Shown here piece by piece: positions 21,400 to 32,594 of a stretch of DNA of 64,000 nt (position 1 is the stretch's first letter; every line of letters begins with the position of its first letter). A program made the translations under genes and the position numbers. A model generated the notes under the pieces. The model was not told where the DNA came from, did not search any database, and was given only the letters and a program-made list of their open reading frames with translations. The DNA lies in contig CM058232.1 of the NCBI GenBank assembly GCA_030180135.1, positions 77,729,001 through 77,793,000 of the forward strand. Direction: 5' to 3'. The stretch is from Orychophragmus violaceus. Lineage: Eukaryota; Streptophyta; Magnoliopsida; Brassicales; Brassicaceae.

Positions 21400-23036
21400 G
21401 AGTTGGAACTGTCATGATTTGAGAAATACTCAAACAGTTCGTAACCTGAGGGAAATGCGAGGTCGGTATTTCTCAGAGGTAACATTCCTTTGTGAGACCA
21501 AAAATAGGAGAAGATATTTAGAACAATAATGGAGCAGTTAGGTTACTATGATTTAAAAACGGTGGAGCCTTTAGGGAAGAGTGGAGGTTTGGCATTATTA
21601 TGGATAGAAGAGGTGAACATGGAGATTCTTCAAGCGGATAGAAGGATGATATATACACTACAAGAAAAATGTATATTCTTAGCTCACGAAAACGCTATCG
21701 TACGTGATTGATAGCGTTTTTGAAAATGCTATGTCTGCCCCAGCTATAATAGGTGGATCATATATGATAGCATTTTTTGTATGTGCTATAATATTGTTCA
21801 CTATAATAGCGTTTTTGAAATTGCTATGTCTGCCCCAGCTATAATAGATCAGCCATATATAATAGCGTTTTTACTCGTGCTATGATATAAAACACTTATG
21901 ATAGCGATATTATTCTTTGCTATTGGATTTATCTATTATAGCTTTTTTTATTTGTCATAATATCTTTTTATAATAATTGATAATTATGGATAATTTATAT
22001 TTATAATATAATTTTCCTATTTTGGATTCATACAAAAATAAATATAATTGAACTTTTAGAACTTTCATTAATAACACAAAATGTATTACACAAAACATTA
22101 CAAAATCAAAGCTAAAGTAAACAACATAACAAAACTCTAGCTTGAGGCTCAATATTGAAGAAATCGATCCACTTACTCCATTTTCTGAAACCACTGCCAT
22201 TGTGATGTACTTACTGCCATTCTGAAACCACTGCCATTGTGATGTACTTACCACTACCAACGACAGGAACCATATTCTTACATTCATCTGTTCTACAGAA
22301 ACGTGTTGGTAATGGCCTTCCTCTGTTGTTGATAGCACTATAAACCATTCAAATATGCACCTTCAAAATGTGCATAAGAGAAGAGAAGTTAAAGCCTTCA
22401 CATGTTCTGAAGGAGATCTTGAACTAGCCCTTTCTTGTAAGCGTTTCTTCAGACTCACTTACGCCAGTATGGAGGTTTCTGCAACAACATATACCAAATT
22501 CTATTAGTTGATGTTTTCTTCAGAAGTACAAACTTAAATTCTGACACTTGTCAACAACAGAGAAAGAGCCAGTGGATCAGAACACTAGTAAACAATCAGC
22601 TACGAAGTGGAACGAGGGATACAACTTCATACAGCTAAATGAAAATGATACCCTTTCCTTATGTCTTTCACTATCATAAATGTGAATTAACAGTGCGTGT
22701 ACAAAGTTACTTAAGGTTACAAATCTACCAAAGGGAAATTCAGCTAGAGAAACAAAGATATAGTCAAGAAAAAGAATCGACGAGAGAAAGGAACAGCGAA
22801 GATGAAGACATATAAAGACTTGAACACATTAAACAATAAGAGACGGTTCACCCTTTGCCATTTTCATAGGTTGAGCAAACATGCATGATCGTGTTACATT
22901 GAAAATCACAAAAGATACCTGACAATTTCGTTTGATATCTTCTCTTTATACTTTTCTTTTGTCTCCTGTTTTCGTAGTACCTTTTGTCTAGCTCGCTTAT
23001 TCAGTACCACGTGGGTTATCCTCTTTGTTGTTCTTG

Positions 23037-23681
23037 CGGTTCTGTAGTAGAATGATTTCAAAAACATGAATCAAACTCTTTGCCAATGCAGTACGTAAAC
23101 AAAACAACAACAAAATAAATGAATTTCTAGAAGATATGTTAGCTGAAAACATAGAAAGCTTACTTATTACCTGAATCTCGATTAGGACAACAGAGTATGA
23201 GTTAGCAAAGGCAATGTCTCCAAGAGCTTGAAAGCTTCTCCATATCTTTTGTGTTTGAGTCACTGCTCCGATGCTTATTCCTGTGAGACTTCCTTTAAAA
23301 ACTCCATTTGCTGAGAGATTTCAAATCAAGATTAAGCATATTTTCAATTCTCATGAAGATTTATGGGATAATTTTGTAGTTATATCTCACCAGCAACTTG
23401 AACAATGCCAAGAGAAAGACCAATGGCAGAGTAAGTGAAGGACATGACAGCTGCTACGATGGAGATCCACCAAATCTGGTCGAAATCAGGAACTTAAGAG
23501 AGCAAGATCTCTGCTTATAGATGTTGCGATTGTGTAACCGATGGCGGTTCTGTAGTAGAATGATTTCAAAAACATGAATCAAACTCTTCGCCAATGCAGT
23601 ATGTAAACAAAACAACAACAAAATAAATGAATTTCTTTGAGAAGATATGTTGACTGAAAACATAGAAAGCTTACTTATTCC
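23037..23681. repeat. Duplicated AAP intron segment in CACTA-3
   Basis: A stretch of about 130 bp (23,037-23,170), including GGTTCTGTAGTAGAATGATT, recurs in the same orientation at 23,549-23,681 with a few changes. The first copy is the intron that follows AAP exon 2. The second lies at the joint with the next captured gene, so the interior was rearranged after or during capture. Confidence 0.85.
23171..23490 (-). pseudogene. Captured amino-acid permease (AAP) gene fragment
   Basis: Two exons on the minus strand. The first (about 23,490-23,391) reads FDQIWWISIVAAVMSFTYSA then IGLSLGIVQVA and ends at a GT donor. The second (23,310-23,171) reads NGVFKGSLTGISIG, then TQTQKIWRSFQALGDIAFA, then NSYSVVLIEIQ, and ends at GTAATAAG. 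This is the mid-region of plant AAP transporters (AAAP family). The introns remain, so the copy came from genomic DNA and not from mRNA. It is a fragment of about 80 codons and cannot make a transporter, but antisense or hairpin effects on the parent gene are possible. Confidence 0.88.
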
Positions 23682-23689
23682 CAGCCTCA

Positions 23690-24650
23690 GACACTTCATT
23701 TCCAACGTCATCGTCATCTTCACCTTCGCTACCATTGTCTACTCCAATAAAGTAGGAACTCTTTCCATTAATTATTCTATTACATACACTCAAAAGACAG
23801 GCCTCGTTTTCAATTTTCGAGTCTCCATCAATAATCAAAGGAACATGCTCAGGCCTTAACTCATTTTTGTAAACTTTATGCATTTCTTGCGCAACTGCTT
23901 CAGCCAACATATCCTGCAATATATATAATATGAGAGATGTCAATGCCAAATATGTATTCATAGTTCCATACATAAGACAATAACACCAGATCAAAATTGT
24001 GAGAATTAATTCATAGTAAATGCTTTGTACCTCGTGGCTTTCAGCTGTAGGGTTGTATGAGCATCATGCAGGATCAACTTCTACTGCTGGAATAGTCGAA
24101 GTCATTTTCGAAATCTGTACACCAGAAAAAGGTTTCTTGCCAACTGAGTCAGTCTAAAACCAAATCACTTTCTCCTATACAGGAACAAATGAAAACCAAC
24201 AATTTAATTACATGACACAATACCTTTCTAGGGTTGCTCTCACGTTCTCCTGCAAGATTTTTACCAAAGAAAACATTAAATCTTAACATCTCTCCATAGA
24301 AGAACTGAGAAAAACAGATTCAGAAAGTTCAATGTTTCAAAAACAAACCTTTATTATCATCACCCCACAAGTCTACCATTTCAGAATCGCCATCAACATT
24401 CTGCAAAGAAGGGAAAATCGTCGGAAATTAGCTCACATGAAACAGTTTCAAATCTTTAAAAAAAAACATGATGTCCAGATTTATCTTTTTTTAAACTAAC
24501 TCAAATCATTTGGTTTGTTAAAACTCCCCAACTTGAAAATAATTGTTTAGATAAAAAAAAAATCATGAGAGATCTTTGGTTGGGAAGGTGTTACCTCTTC
24601 CTCTTTCTTCTTCCCAATTTCATCGAAGGCTGCTTTCTCCGCCTGCAATA
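23690..24650 (-). pseudogene. Captured NOP53/SMO4-like gene fragment (probable)
   Basis: Minus-strand exon-like segments with plausible GT/AG borders: about 24,650-24,600 (AEKAAFDEIGKKKEE), 24,402-24,352 (DGDSEMVDLWGDDNK), 24,260-24,225, 24,150-24,034 (KKPFSGVQISKMTSTIPAVE, NPTAESHE) and 23,913-23,690 (DMLAEAVAQEMHKVYKNEL). The VEV...SYNP...ESH...LLAEA-like order resembles the ribosome-biogenesis factor NOP53 (SMO4 in Arabidopsis). A stop lies in the 24,100 exon. The identity rests on remembered family pattern and needs a search. Confidence 0.55.
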
Positions 24651-25224
24651 CGAGATTAGATTGGCAATTCTGATTAGTAACCAGAAACAAACAGTTGTGT
24701 TCCTGCACATGGGTATTCCTCAAACACGTACACAGCTAAAACCTGAACCTGAACTTACCGGGGAACAAATCCACCGCAGAGAAGCGCCGGAGGAAAAGGC
24801 GAGAAAGCCAGTGGCTCGCCATTCCTGACCGCGCCGAATCTGGCCGATGGAGAAGATGACGGGAGCTAAAACGCGTTGGAACAGTCGATGAGGCCAAAAG
24901 AGATTTTCTTCTTCTGAGATCTCAAACCCAAGACGAGAGAAGTAGATGAAATAGATTATTTTTTCTTTGTTAAGGAGGAAGAAGAGGGAATCTATTTTTT
25001 TAGGTAGAGTGTAGGAGGGAAATTGTTTAAGGGTTTGGCGGTATTGGGAAATTTTATCTAAATATTGGCGGATTAGACAAAATTTATTTCCCGCTTACTA
25101 ATTCATTTTCTTAGCGTTATTTCAATGTTATTAAAAGTTAAAAAAATCTCAAATTTATTTTCAATAGCAGTTTGGAAAACCGTGCTATTGTATTATGCTA
25201 TCAATGTTCATAATTTTTGTAGTG
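24651..25224. other. Right part of CACTA-3, no gene
   Basis: A GC-richer stretch (24,780-24,960, possibly the first exon or 5' UTR of the captured gene) grades into the AT-rich right subterminal region and terminus. Confidence 0.5.
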
Positions 25225-27434
25225 ATACCCGGGTGAAATGGCAGGATAAAGAATTTTACCTAACGTGTATTTATGGAGATCCGATGAAGGAAGAAGAGGT
25301 TTCTTCTGGGAAAGACTCACTAGGATTGGATTGAAGAGAGATGGTATGCGGGTCTTAACAAGGGATTTTGACGAGCTAGTGGATTCTTCGGAAAAAACAG
25401 GGTGTATTAGAAATAGAAGAGGGTTCATTCCTGGAATTCAAAAATACCTTCAGATCATGTGGTGTATGGGATATCCAACATTATGGGGATCAACTATCAA
25501 GGTTTGGGATAAGGAATAAGGAGTTGGTGGAGTGTAGATTGGACATAACAGTTGCTAGTCAAGATTGGTGCGAGCTGTTCCCTTTTGCGCAAAGTTTTGG
25601 AAGGAAGCTTCGACGAATTCTGAGGAGAATATGCTGTCAAAGATCTCTAAATGAAGGAAAGTGGTTTCTCAAATGAAAAATGGAATAATCCAAATTCGGA
25701 GATCAGAATCCAACACCTGCTGCAATAGGAGATAGACAAAGCAATGAGACAAAGGCCCTTTAATTAAGCAAACCTTTCAAAGCTCAATGAAGAATTGCGT
25801 ATGGAATACCATCAGGAGGAGGAATTCTAGGATCAGAAAAACAGAATTTCGTGGTTAAAGGTAGGAGACAGAAATACAAAAACCTTCCACGCCGTCACCA
25901 AAGAAAGAAGAGATTTCAATCGGATTAAAAGTCTGGTGGATGCTAATGAGACATATGGATTTGCTGAGAAGGATTTGGGAAGAGTAGCAAGGCAGTATTT
26001 TAAATTCCTCTTTGCTTCATAAGACTTTGGTTGCTCTATCTCAGAGATGAATACCATCACGAAGAAGATAACGCAGCAGCAGAACGACGATCTCGTTTAG
26101 ATGGTTTCAAAGGAAGAGGTTAAGAGAGCAACCTTTAATATCAACCCTCACAAATTTCCAGACCTTAATGGAATGAATGGACACTTTTCTAACACTTTTA
26201 GGAGGAAATGGGAGACCATCTTACATTTATGGTACAAGGCTTCTTTATGAGCAGAGTGTTTGAAGAGGGAATCAAGAACACAAACATTTGTCACAATCCG
26301 AAGAAAAAAGGTTCAAAGAAGCTTACAGAGTATAGGCCTGTAAGCCTATGTAACGTAGCATAGAAGATAATTTCAAAGATCCTAGCCTCGCGTTTAAAGA
26401 AGTTTAAACAGGGATAGTCTTTGAAACTCATGATGTGTTTGTAAAAGGAAGACTCATCTCAGACAATATATTTGTGGTGCATGAACTCCTTCGTACCTTA
26501 AATTTAAATAACAAATGCTCGGAGGAGTTTGTGACAAAGTGGAGTGAAGGTTTATCGAAGAAACCTTAAGATCTCTTGGATTCTCAGAGAAATGGATGAC
26601 CTTAATCATGGGTTGTGTTTCTTCAGTCTGCTACCAATTCTTAATAAATGGATTTCCTTATGGCGACATCAAACCAAGTTGAGGTATTCACCAAAGAGAC
26701 CCGATCTCACCTTATCAGTTTTTATTATGCACTGGAATGTTAGTCCAGATGATGGAGAAGGGAGAGAATGAAAAGAAGATTAATGGACTTAAGGTAGCTA
26801 GAAAATCTACACCACTGTTACATCTCCTCTTCGTAGATTATAACATGTTCTGTTGTAAGAAGAATGAAGAAGAACTTAACCATAGGATATTGAGGAGTAT
26901 AGCCTATCATCTGGTCAGCAGGTTAATTATGAGAAGTCGAGCATATACTTTGGTAAAAGAATTCCAGTGAATATGAGAGAAGAAGTCAAGAAGATGCTGG
27001 AAATTTCTAAAGAAGGTGGGGAAGGGATTTATTTAGGCCTATCAGAAGATTTTTAAAGGTCTAAAGTTTCCATCCTCAGCTACTTGAAAGACAGAGCAAA
27101 CCAAAAAGTGTTTTGTTGGCAAAATAAGTTCATGTCACATCAAGGTACATAAGTGCTCCTCAACTATGTGGCCATGGCGCTCCCAACTTATACAATGCAG
27201 TGCTTTAAACTCCCAAAATGATTATTAAGGCATTGTTTTCAACAATATCCGAATTTTGGTGGAGGAACAAATCAGATTATGAAGCAATTCATTACAGGCA
27301 TGGGTTCATTTGTGTAAACCGAAAGGAGAGGAGGCTTAAGAATCAAATATTTGAACATCTTCAACGATACACTATTATGAAAGCAGCTTTGGGGGATGAT
27401 GAAGTACTCAAACTCTCTTTGAACAAGAGTGTAC

Positions 27435-27485
<51 letters not shown>

Positions 27486-28926
27486 GATTTAGACCGCTCC
27501 CTTCTACACTCGGATCAAGGATGTCTTTTGCGTGGAGAAGCATAATATGCACTCAAAATCTCTTAGAAAGCGGGTAAAGGAAGGTAGTGGGCAATGGTGC
27601 TGACATTAAGGTATTGAGAGACCAATGGCTATCTTGTAAACCAGCAAAACCAAACCAATCTATAAGACATGTACCATCTTAGTATCTCACCTTCACCAAT
27701 TCCTTTAATGATTTGTCTGTCCAGAACCTGTAGGAACCGGATGGTAGAGAATGGAGCCGTAGGATCCTAGACAACATCTTTACCCCACTAAAGAGGTATT
27801 TGACTGAGGGTATTCGACCAAGAGGAAGAAATAGTGAGGACAAGGTGGTTTGGGACTTATCTAAGACAGGGGATTACACGGTTAGGTCTGGTTATTGGGT
27901 GAAAACACACATTCTAAATACAGAGAAAACCAGCGTAGAAATAAATCAACCGAGTCCGAATCCACTTTTCAAACAGATTTGGAAATTAGAAGCAAGCCCC
28001 AAAATACTCCACTTTCTTTGGCCTTGTCTTAGTACCAGATTCCTTTTGTTGTAAATCTGAAATATAGACATATGTCTAATGATAAATCTTGTGCTTGATG
28101 TCAGGAGAAGGAAGAGACAATCAATCACTTGCTTTTCAAATGCCCTTATGCGAGACTTATTTGGGCTCTCTCTCTCCGGTCCCTGCTCCTAGACAAGGTG
28201 AGATATCTGATTCCTTTTGGACTAACCTCCATAGGGTCATGAACATCACCATTTCTCACCCTTTGGAAGCGCAAACGAGTAAGTATGTTCCCTGGATTAT
28301 GTGGAGATTATTGAAGAACCGGAATTAATTTCTATTTAAAGGGGGTGAACTTTGAAGCTCAAAGAACAATACATAAAAGCATGGACGATGCAAACTAGTG
28401 GGAGAAGAGGAAGGAATCATTAAAAAAACAAAGGTTAAAGTCTCCAAGTAGCGTAGGGAAGTGCCTAATTCTTGGTCTCCTCATCCGGCAGTCTATTTAA
28501 AGTGTAATACGGATCGAGCTTTTGCTAAAGATGCACAGAAGAGTGGATTGGGATGTGTGAAGGGATGAACTTGGACAGGTGAAATGGCTGAGAGCTAAAG
28601 TTGTACCTAGAACTGATTCAGCGATTGAGACAGATATGGAAGCATTGAGATGTGCTTCTCAGTGTGAATGGCATGGGCTACAAAAGAGTGATCTTTGAGA
28701 CTGATGCCAAAACTGTTATAGATCGTGTGCTGGGAAATTGTCGAAATCAATCACTGCAACCTATATGCCAAGACATCTTATATCTTCTACTTCAAGATAC
28801 CAAGTTTCAGTTAGCCTTTTTATCCAAGAAAGGGAAATAAAACATTATTGATAAAACATTTTCGATAAAACACCTTTGATTCTAAGAACCTCTTTTTTGG
28901 TTGTATCTACTATGTGTTTTTAAATT

Positions 28927-28940
28927 TGGTATCAGAGCCA
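28927..28940 (+). other. Caulimovirid tRNA-Met primer site
   Basis: TGGTATCAGAGCCA, complementary to the 3' end of initiator tRNA-Met. In caulimovirids this marks the start of minus-strand synthesis and position 1 of the viral map. The copia element further on has the same site at 51,641. Confidence 0.8.
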
Positions 28941-29400
28941 TGGCAGTCTAAGCTTTGGTTCTTATCTTCCTCAAAGTTCTAATATCCATGAGTTGTCTCC
29001 TACCATAAGCAAGTACGGAAGGTATGCTATGTGGTTGCCACCTAGTGGATCCTCCACATCAGAAATCGTACTATGCTAAGAGAAAAGAGTATGAAAGAAA
29101 ATTCATGAGGTCATAATACTCGAGTACCTTGAGGTTTCAAATGATGAAATATTGCCTCGGTTATGTAGCAAAACACCTTATGAATTTTTCTCTCTATATT
29201 CTTAGCGTTAAATTTTTTAAAAGGAATAACTTATGGTCTATTATTACTTCAAAGGATAGATAAGGAACATATCATTCTATCTTGGTTTCTGGTTTCAACT
29301 TACACCATGGAAAGTATATCTACCTTGTCCAACCCACCCTCGTTCAAAAGATCCAACTCTAGTAAAATAGACTACCTTTATGAAGTAGAATATGTGAGTC

Positions 29401-30320
29401 ATGATAGTAAAGTTCCTATTACCCAACTATTTACTTAATCCATATAAAGCCTTCACCAAACCAAACTCAACCTTACCTAGAGTCATGAAGCATGTGTTTG
29501 GTATTAACAAACATGCTGCCAAAAAACCCGTTTTAGCTTCACAACTAGAACAACCCCTAGTCCCAGCAACTGAAGCAGAACAAATTATCCCTCTCCGACT
29601 CAACGAAGGGATGCTTCATCAATGGAGAGCCCACAGCTATACTCATCTCCACTATGGAGCAATCCATTTGGCGCTAACTCTCCATGGAAGAAAATGTCTA
29701 CATGTTGTTGCAAGAGTCGCCCTACTGGATACAAGATACCGGGAGTACCAACATGCTTGCATCACAACTCTTCAAACAACTTTGAATGCGGGTACAGTGT
29801 TTGTAACACTTTTCCCAAATTTCAATGTGGCACTCGAAGACCCACAAATCTACCAAAACATGTAAATCCAGCTGCAATTCGCAGGCGCTCCACAAATCGG
29901 AAATAAATATGCAGTAACACTCCACCACCAGATGGCGTACCAGGTCCAAAATCATGCCATGGATCTAAGTCTTCCACGAGACACAGAGGATGCACTGCTC
30001 ATCCAACTGGAACCGTCATGCATCCACATCCCTAGACAAACCCCCAAAAAATAAATTGATCAAGCTACTTCCGGAGTCTTGGGTGACAAATTATAAGAAG
30101 CTCCATGAAAGCAGTACACCAATACAGGGTGTAGACTCATCAATTCACAGAAGAAATGACAGTGTCATAGAAATAGCTTTCAAATCACAAGACGGTGAAA
30201 AATCACGACCTTCAGCTTTCTGCACCGAGATTAATATGATCTCTCGATCTAAAGACTCAAGGGCCATGAAACAATATCTACCCGGAGTCCCAATAAATTC
30301 CTTCGACTCATCCAGATAAC
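29401..30320 (+). pseudogene. Caulimovirid movement protein relic
   Basis: An open segment of 154 codons contains LHYGAIHLALTLHGR, VARVALLDTRY and a TLNAGTVFVTLFPNF block. This is the core of the 30K-type movement protein of petu/florendo-like viruses, which opens plasmodesmata for spread. The frame stops at about 29,863 and related sequence continues in another frame. N-terminal sequence (28,940-29,400) is decayed. This is a broken relic. Confidence 0.8.
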
Positions 30321-31185
30321 CAATATAATCATTCTATGATTCAACCGATCACAAATTCTTTGATGTATGTGATTGTGCGCAATGCTTAATGGAGGAGTCA
30401 GACGAAGATGAAGCTCCAAAGCAAAGAAGGACAAGAAGAAAATAATCTCAACAAATACTGACAGAACGATATGAAACAAGAAATCCAGAAGTTGGCCTCC
30501 TTGGGGAACCTAGTGGAAGGAGTTTTAAATATTATGTCTTGTACCCAAGATAAGCTCCTTCAACCCCTGAGCTAGAAGATGTTAAAGACTGTTACATGTC
30601 CGGTCCTCCGACATCTCAAAACCAACCATTCCACCACTGGAGTTCGAACAAAGCAATGTAAGGAAATCATGGAAGATCAAAAATCCAAAAATAAAAATCC
30701 AGATGGTTCAATGAAGCAGACCAGTGCAGCCGGAGCAACTCTAAACTGGCAGACCGAAAACGCAATGACTCAAAATCACATCTTGAGTCAAATTGACCGA
30801 ACGGTACCGGTTTTGGAACTTTCTATAAAATAAATAAACAAAAAGACAACCTATCTTCAACAAGAACTAATCCACCTTGCAACCACCGTTTATATGCCTT
30901 CACCCCTTATGTACCAAAAAGAGTCAGAACTAAAATCACTAAAGGCCTAGTTACAATCCTTACAAAAACAGCCCAAAAATCAAACCCAAATGCCATATGA
31001 TCTCGTCACATCTTATCCGATCTACACCCCACCATTCCTGGTCCTAACACAACGTCTCTCTTTCTCCCAAGACCCAAGCCACTTTGGCTCTTCCTCTTTC
31101 TTACCAACCAGTATTGTTGAGGAAAAACATGTTACAAAGAGGAAACAATCAACTGTTTCTATAGAGAAAAAACCTCCAAAAACAA

Positions 31186-32523
31186 TCAACTGTAGCTTTG
31201 TTGTCCTTGAAACTGTGGCTTGTTGACAAACCCTTGTTGGTTATTGTAGGGGACAAAAGCCTTTTGTTGTGGAGCTTGCCCTTGAGGTTGTGCTTGGGGA
31301 TAAACTTGATCTTGGGGGTTCGCCACATTGGGATTGCGATAGGAGAAGTTAGGATGGTTTCGATAGTTTGGGTTGAAACCCTTGTTGAAACCTCCTTGGC
31401 CAGCGATGAAGTTTATCTCTTCTTGGGTCATATCTCCTTCAAGACTATATAGGATGGGTTGAGATTCATCATAGTTCCCAACGAAGCTGATTTGCTTTTG
31501 GTTTGATGAGATCATCTTGTCTATCTTGTCATTTAGAGACTTGATCTCCTTCTCGTACTTCTCATCAGATGATCCTCTATTACCCCGCTCGTAATCCTCA
31601 TTATAGTTCCCATCGCTTGTAGCAAGTTTTTCGATCAATTCCATCGCCGCATCAACTCCCTTCCCTAGGAAGTGTCCATTACTACAAGAGTCAAGCATCG
31701 CCCTCATTCTAGGAAGCGCTCCGCGATAGAGGTTACTAAGAAGTGTCTCCTTGGTAAAACCGTGGTGAGGACACTGAGTAGTGAGCTTGTTGAACCTTTC
31801 CCAAGCTTCGGCAAAGGTCTCGTTGTTACGTTGCACAAACCCGGATATCTCACTTCGAAAACGGGCAGTCCTAGTAGCGGAGAAGAACTTCTTCAAGAAA
31901 GCCTTCTTGAGTTCTCCCCATGTGGTGATGGATCCGGGAGGGATGGTGCTTTCCCAATATTTGGCTCAATCCGCCAAAGAGAAGACGAAGAGACGCATCT
32001 TGAGATTATCATCAGTCACACCGTTGAGCCTTGTAGTATCACAGATTTTGTCAAATGTATCCAAGTGCTTTAAGGGATCTTCGGATGCGAGTCCATGAAA
32101 CTGGTTGTTTTGCACCATATTCATCACCATAGCCCGGATCTCGAAGTTATTATTGTGGACTGGTGGTGGCACAATCCCGCGCCGGTTTACATTCGTATCC
32201 GGTGTATCTCCATCACCAATGGCCCTAGGTGGCCTTTGTTGCTCTTGCTGCTGTTGATGGCCCTGGTGGCCCTGTTGTTGATCCTGTTGATCGTCCATGA
32301 CCGGCTGCTCGATAGGCTCAAACTGAGGCTGAACCACTTCTTCCTGTTCCAACCCGAGTCTTTCTAAGTGAACAGCCCGCTCTAGCATTCGTCTCTCTCT
32401 TGCTAACTGTCTCTCAAGTGCTTTGATGTCTGAAACCCGTGCAACTAAATCCGTTGGACCTCTGCTGCGTAGGTTCATGCACCTGTCATCAAAGCAAAAT
32501 GAAGAAGCAAGATTAGTAACCAA
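31186..32523 (-). pseudogene. gag of the outer Athila B unit (truncated)
   Basis: N-terminal half 32,523-31,966, ending at a TGA after FVFSLAD. The same frame continues to 31,896 and beyond with TARFRSEISGF, FAEAWERFNKL and CPHHGFTKETLLSNLYRG. The TGA is at the same codon as in the inner copy. The C-terminal part is cut at 31,192. Retrotransposon gag family. Confidence 0.85.
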
Positions 32524-32594
32524 ATACTTAAACTAAATAGGAATTGAAATCAAGTTGATCAATCCTAAGTCCCAAATCGGCAACGGCGCCAAAT
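31192..32594 (-). mobile_element. Outer partial internal region of Athila B
   Basis: On the minus strand this starts at the primer site next to LTR-A (32,591-32,578) and runs through gag, ending abruptly at 31,192. It matches 43,441-44,843 of the same element with only scattered substitutions. It is therefore the beginning of a second tandem unit. Only 13 bp separate its broken end from the target-site copy AAAAC at the caulimovirid edge. Confidence 0.85.

Larger units (their letters stand above)
21656..25224. mobile_element. Non-autonomous CACTA with captured host exons (CACTA-3)
   Basis: The left end is CACTACAAGAAAAATG and the right end TTTTTGTAGTG, with the 3-bp TSD ATA on both sides (21,653-21,655 and 25,225-25,227). 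Removing the element and one ATA restores the L1 endonuclease homology. The left subterminal region (21,700-21,960) carries GATAGCGTTTTT and GCTATG repeats; matching GCTAT and AGCGTT words lie near 25,110-25,200. No transposase is encoded. The interior holds minus-strand, intron-containing pieces of at least two host genes (23,171-23,490 and 23,690-24,650), so capture was at the DNA level. Confidence 0.92.
21405..28850 (+). pseudogene. L1 ORF2 relic (endonuclease, RT, zf-RVT, RNase H)
   Basis: The endonuclease start LSWNCHDLRNTQTVRNLREM is at 21,405; an SGGLALLW-like block precedes the interruption at 21,656-25,224. It resumes with VKWQDKEFYLTCIYGDP at about 25,237. RT pieces lie at 26,040-27,230 (GVHQRDP-like block; the catalytic FADD is degraded to FVDYN). 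The zinc-binding RVT domain is at 27,838-28,170 (DKVVWDLSKTGDYTVRSGYW, ILHFLW). A plant RVT_3 RNase H is at about 28,490-28,850. Each domain is interrupted by stops. The enzyme is dead. Confidence 0.8.
19930..28926 (+). mobile_element. Decayed L1-type LINE, split by a CACTA
   Basis: ORF1 (about 20,152-21,399) has a DUF4283-like region and a CCHC-type zinc knuckle. ORF2 begins at about 21,405 with the endonuclease, is split at 21,655 by a CACTA, resumes at 25,228, and continues through reverse transcriptase, zinc-binding and RNase H domains to about 28,850. Many stops and frameshifts run through both frames. The 5' limit (about 19,930) and 3' limit are approximate; no clear poly(A) tail or TSD was found. 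A TA microsatellite occurs within it at 27,441-27,481. Confidence 0.8.
28927..31183 (+). mobile_element. Endogenous caulimovirid, left part (leader and movement protein)
   Basis: Starts with TGGTATCAGAGCCATGG, the tRNA-Met primer site typical of plant pararetroviruses, then a decayed region, the movement protein (29,401-30,000) and a low-complexity region before the coat domain. The reading frame breaks at 31,183, where Athila B interrupts it; the sequence resumes at 46,341. It resembles the single-polyprotein florendo/petuvirus type. Multiple stops mean an old integrated relic, not an infectious copy. Confidence 0.8.
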
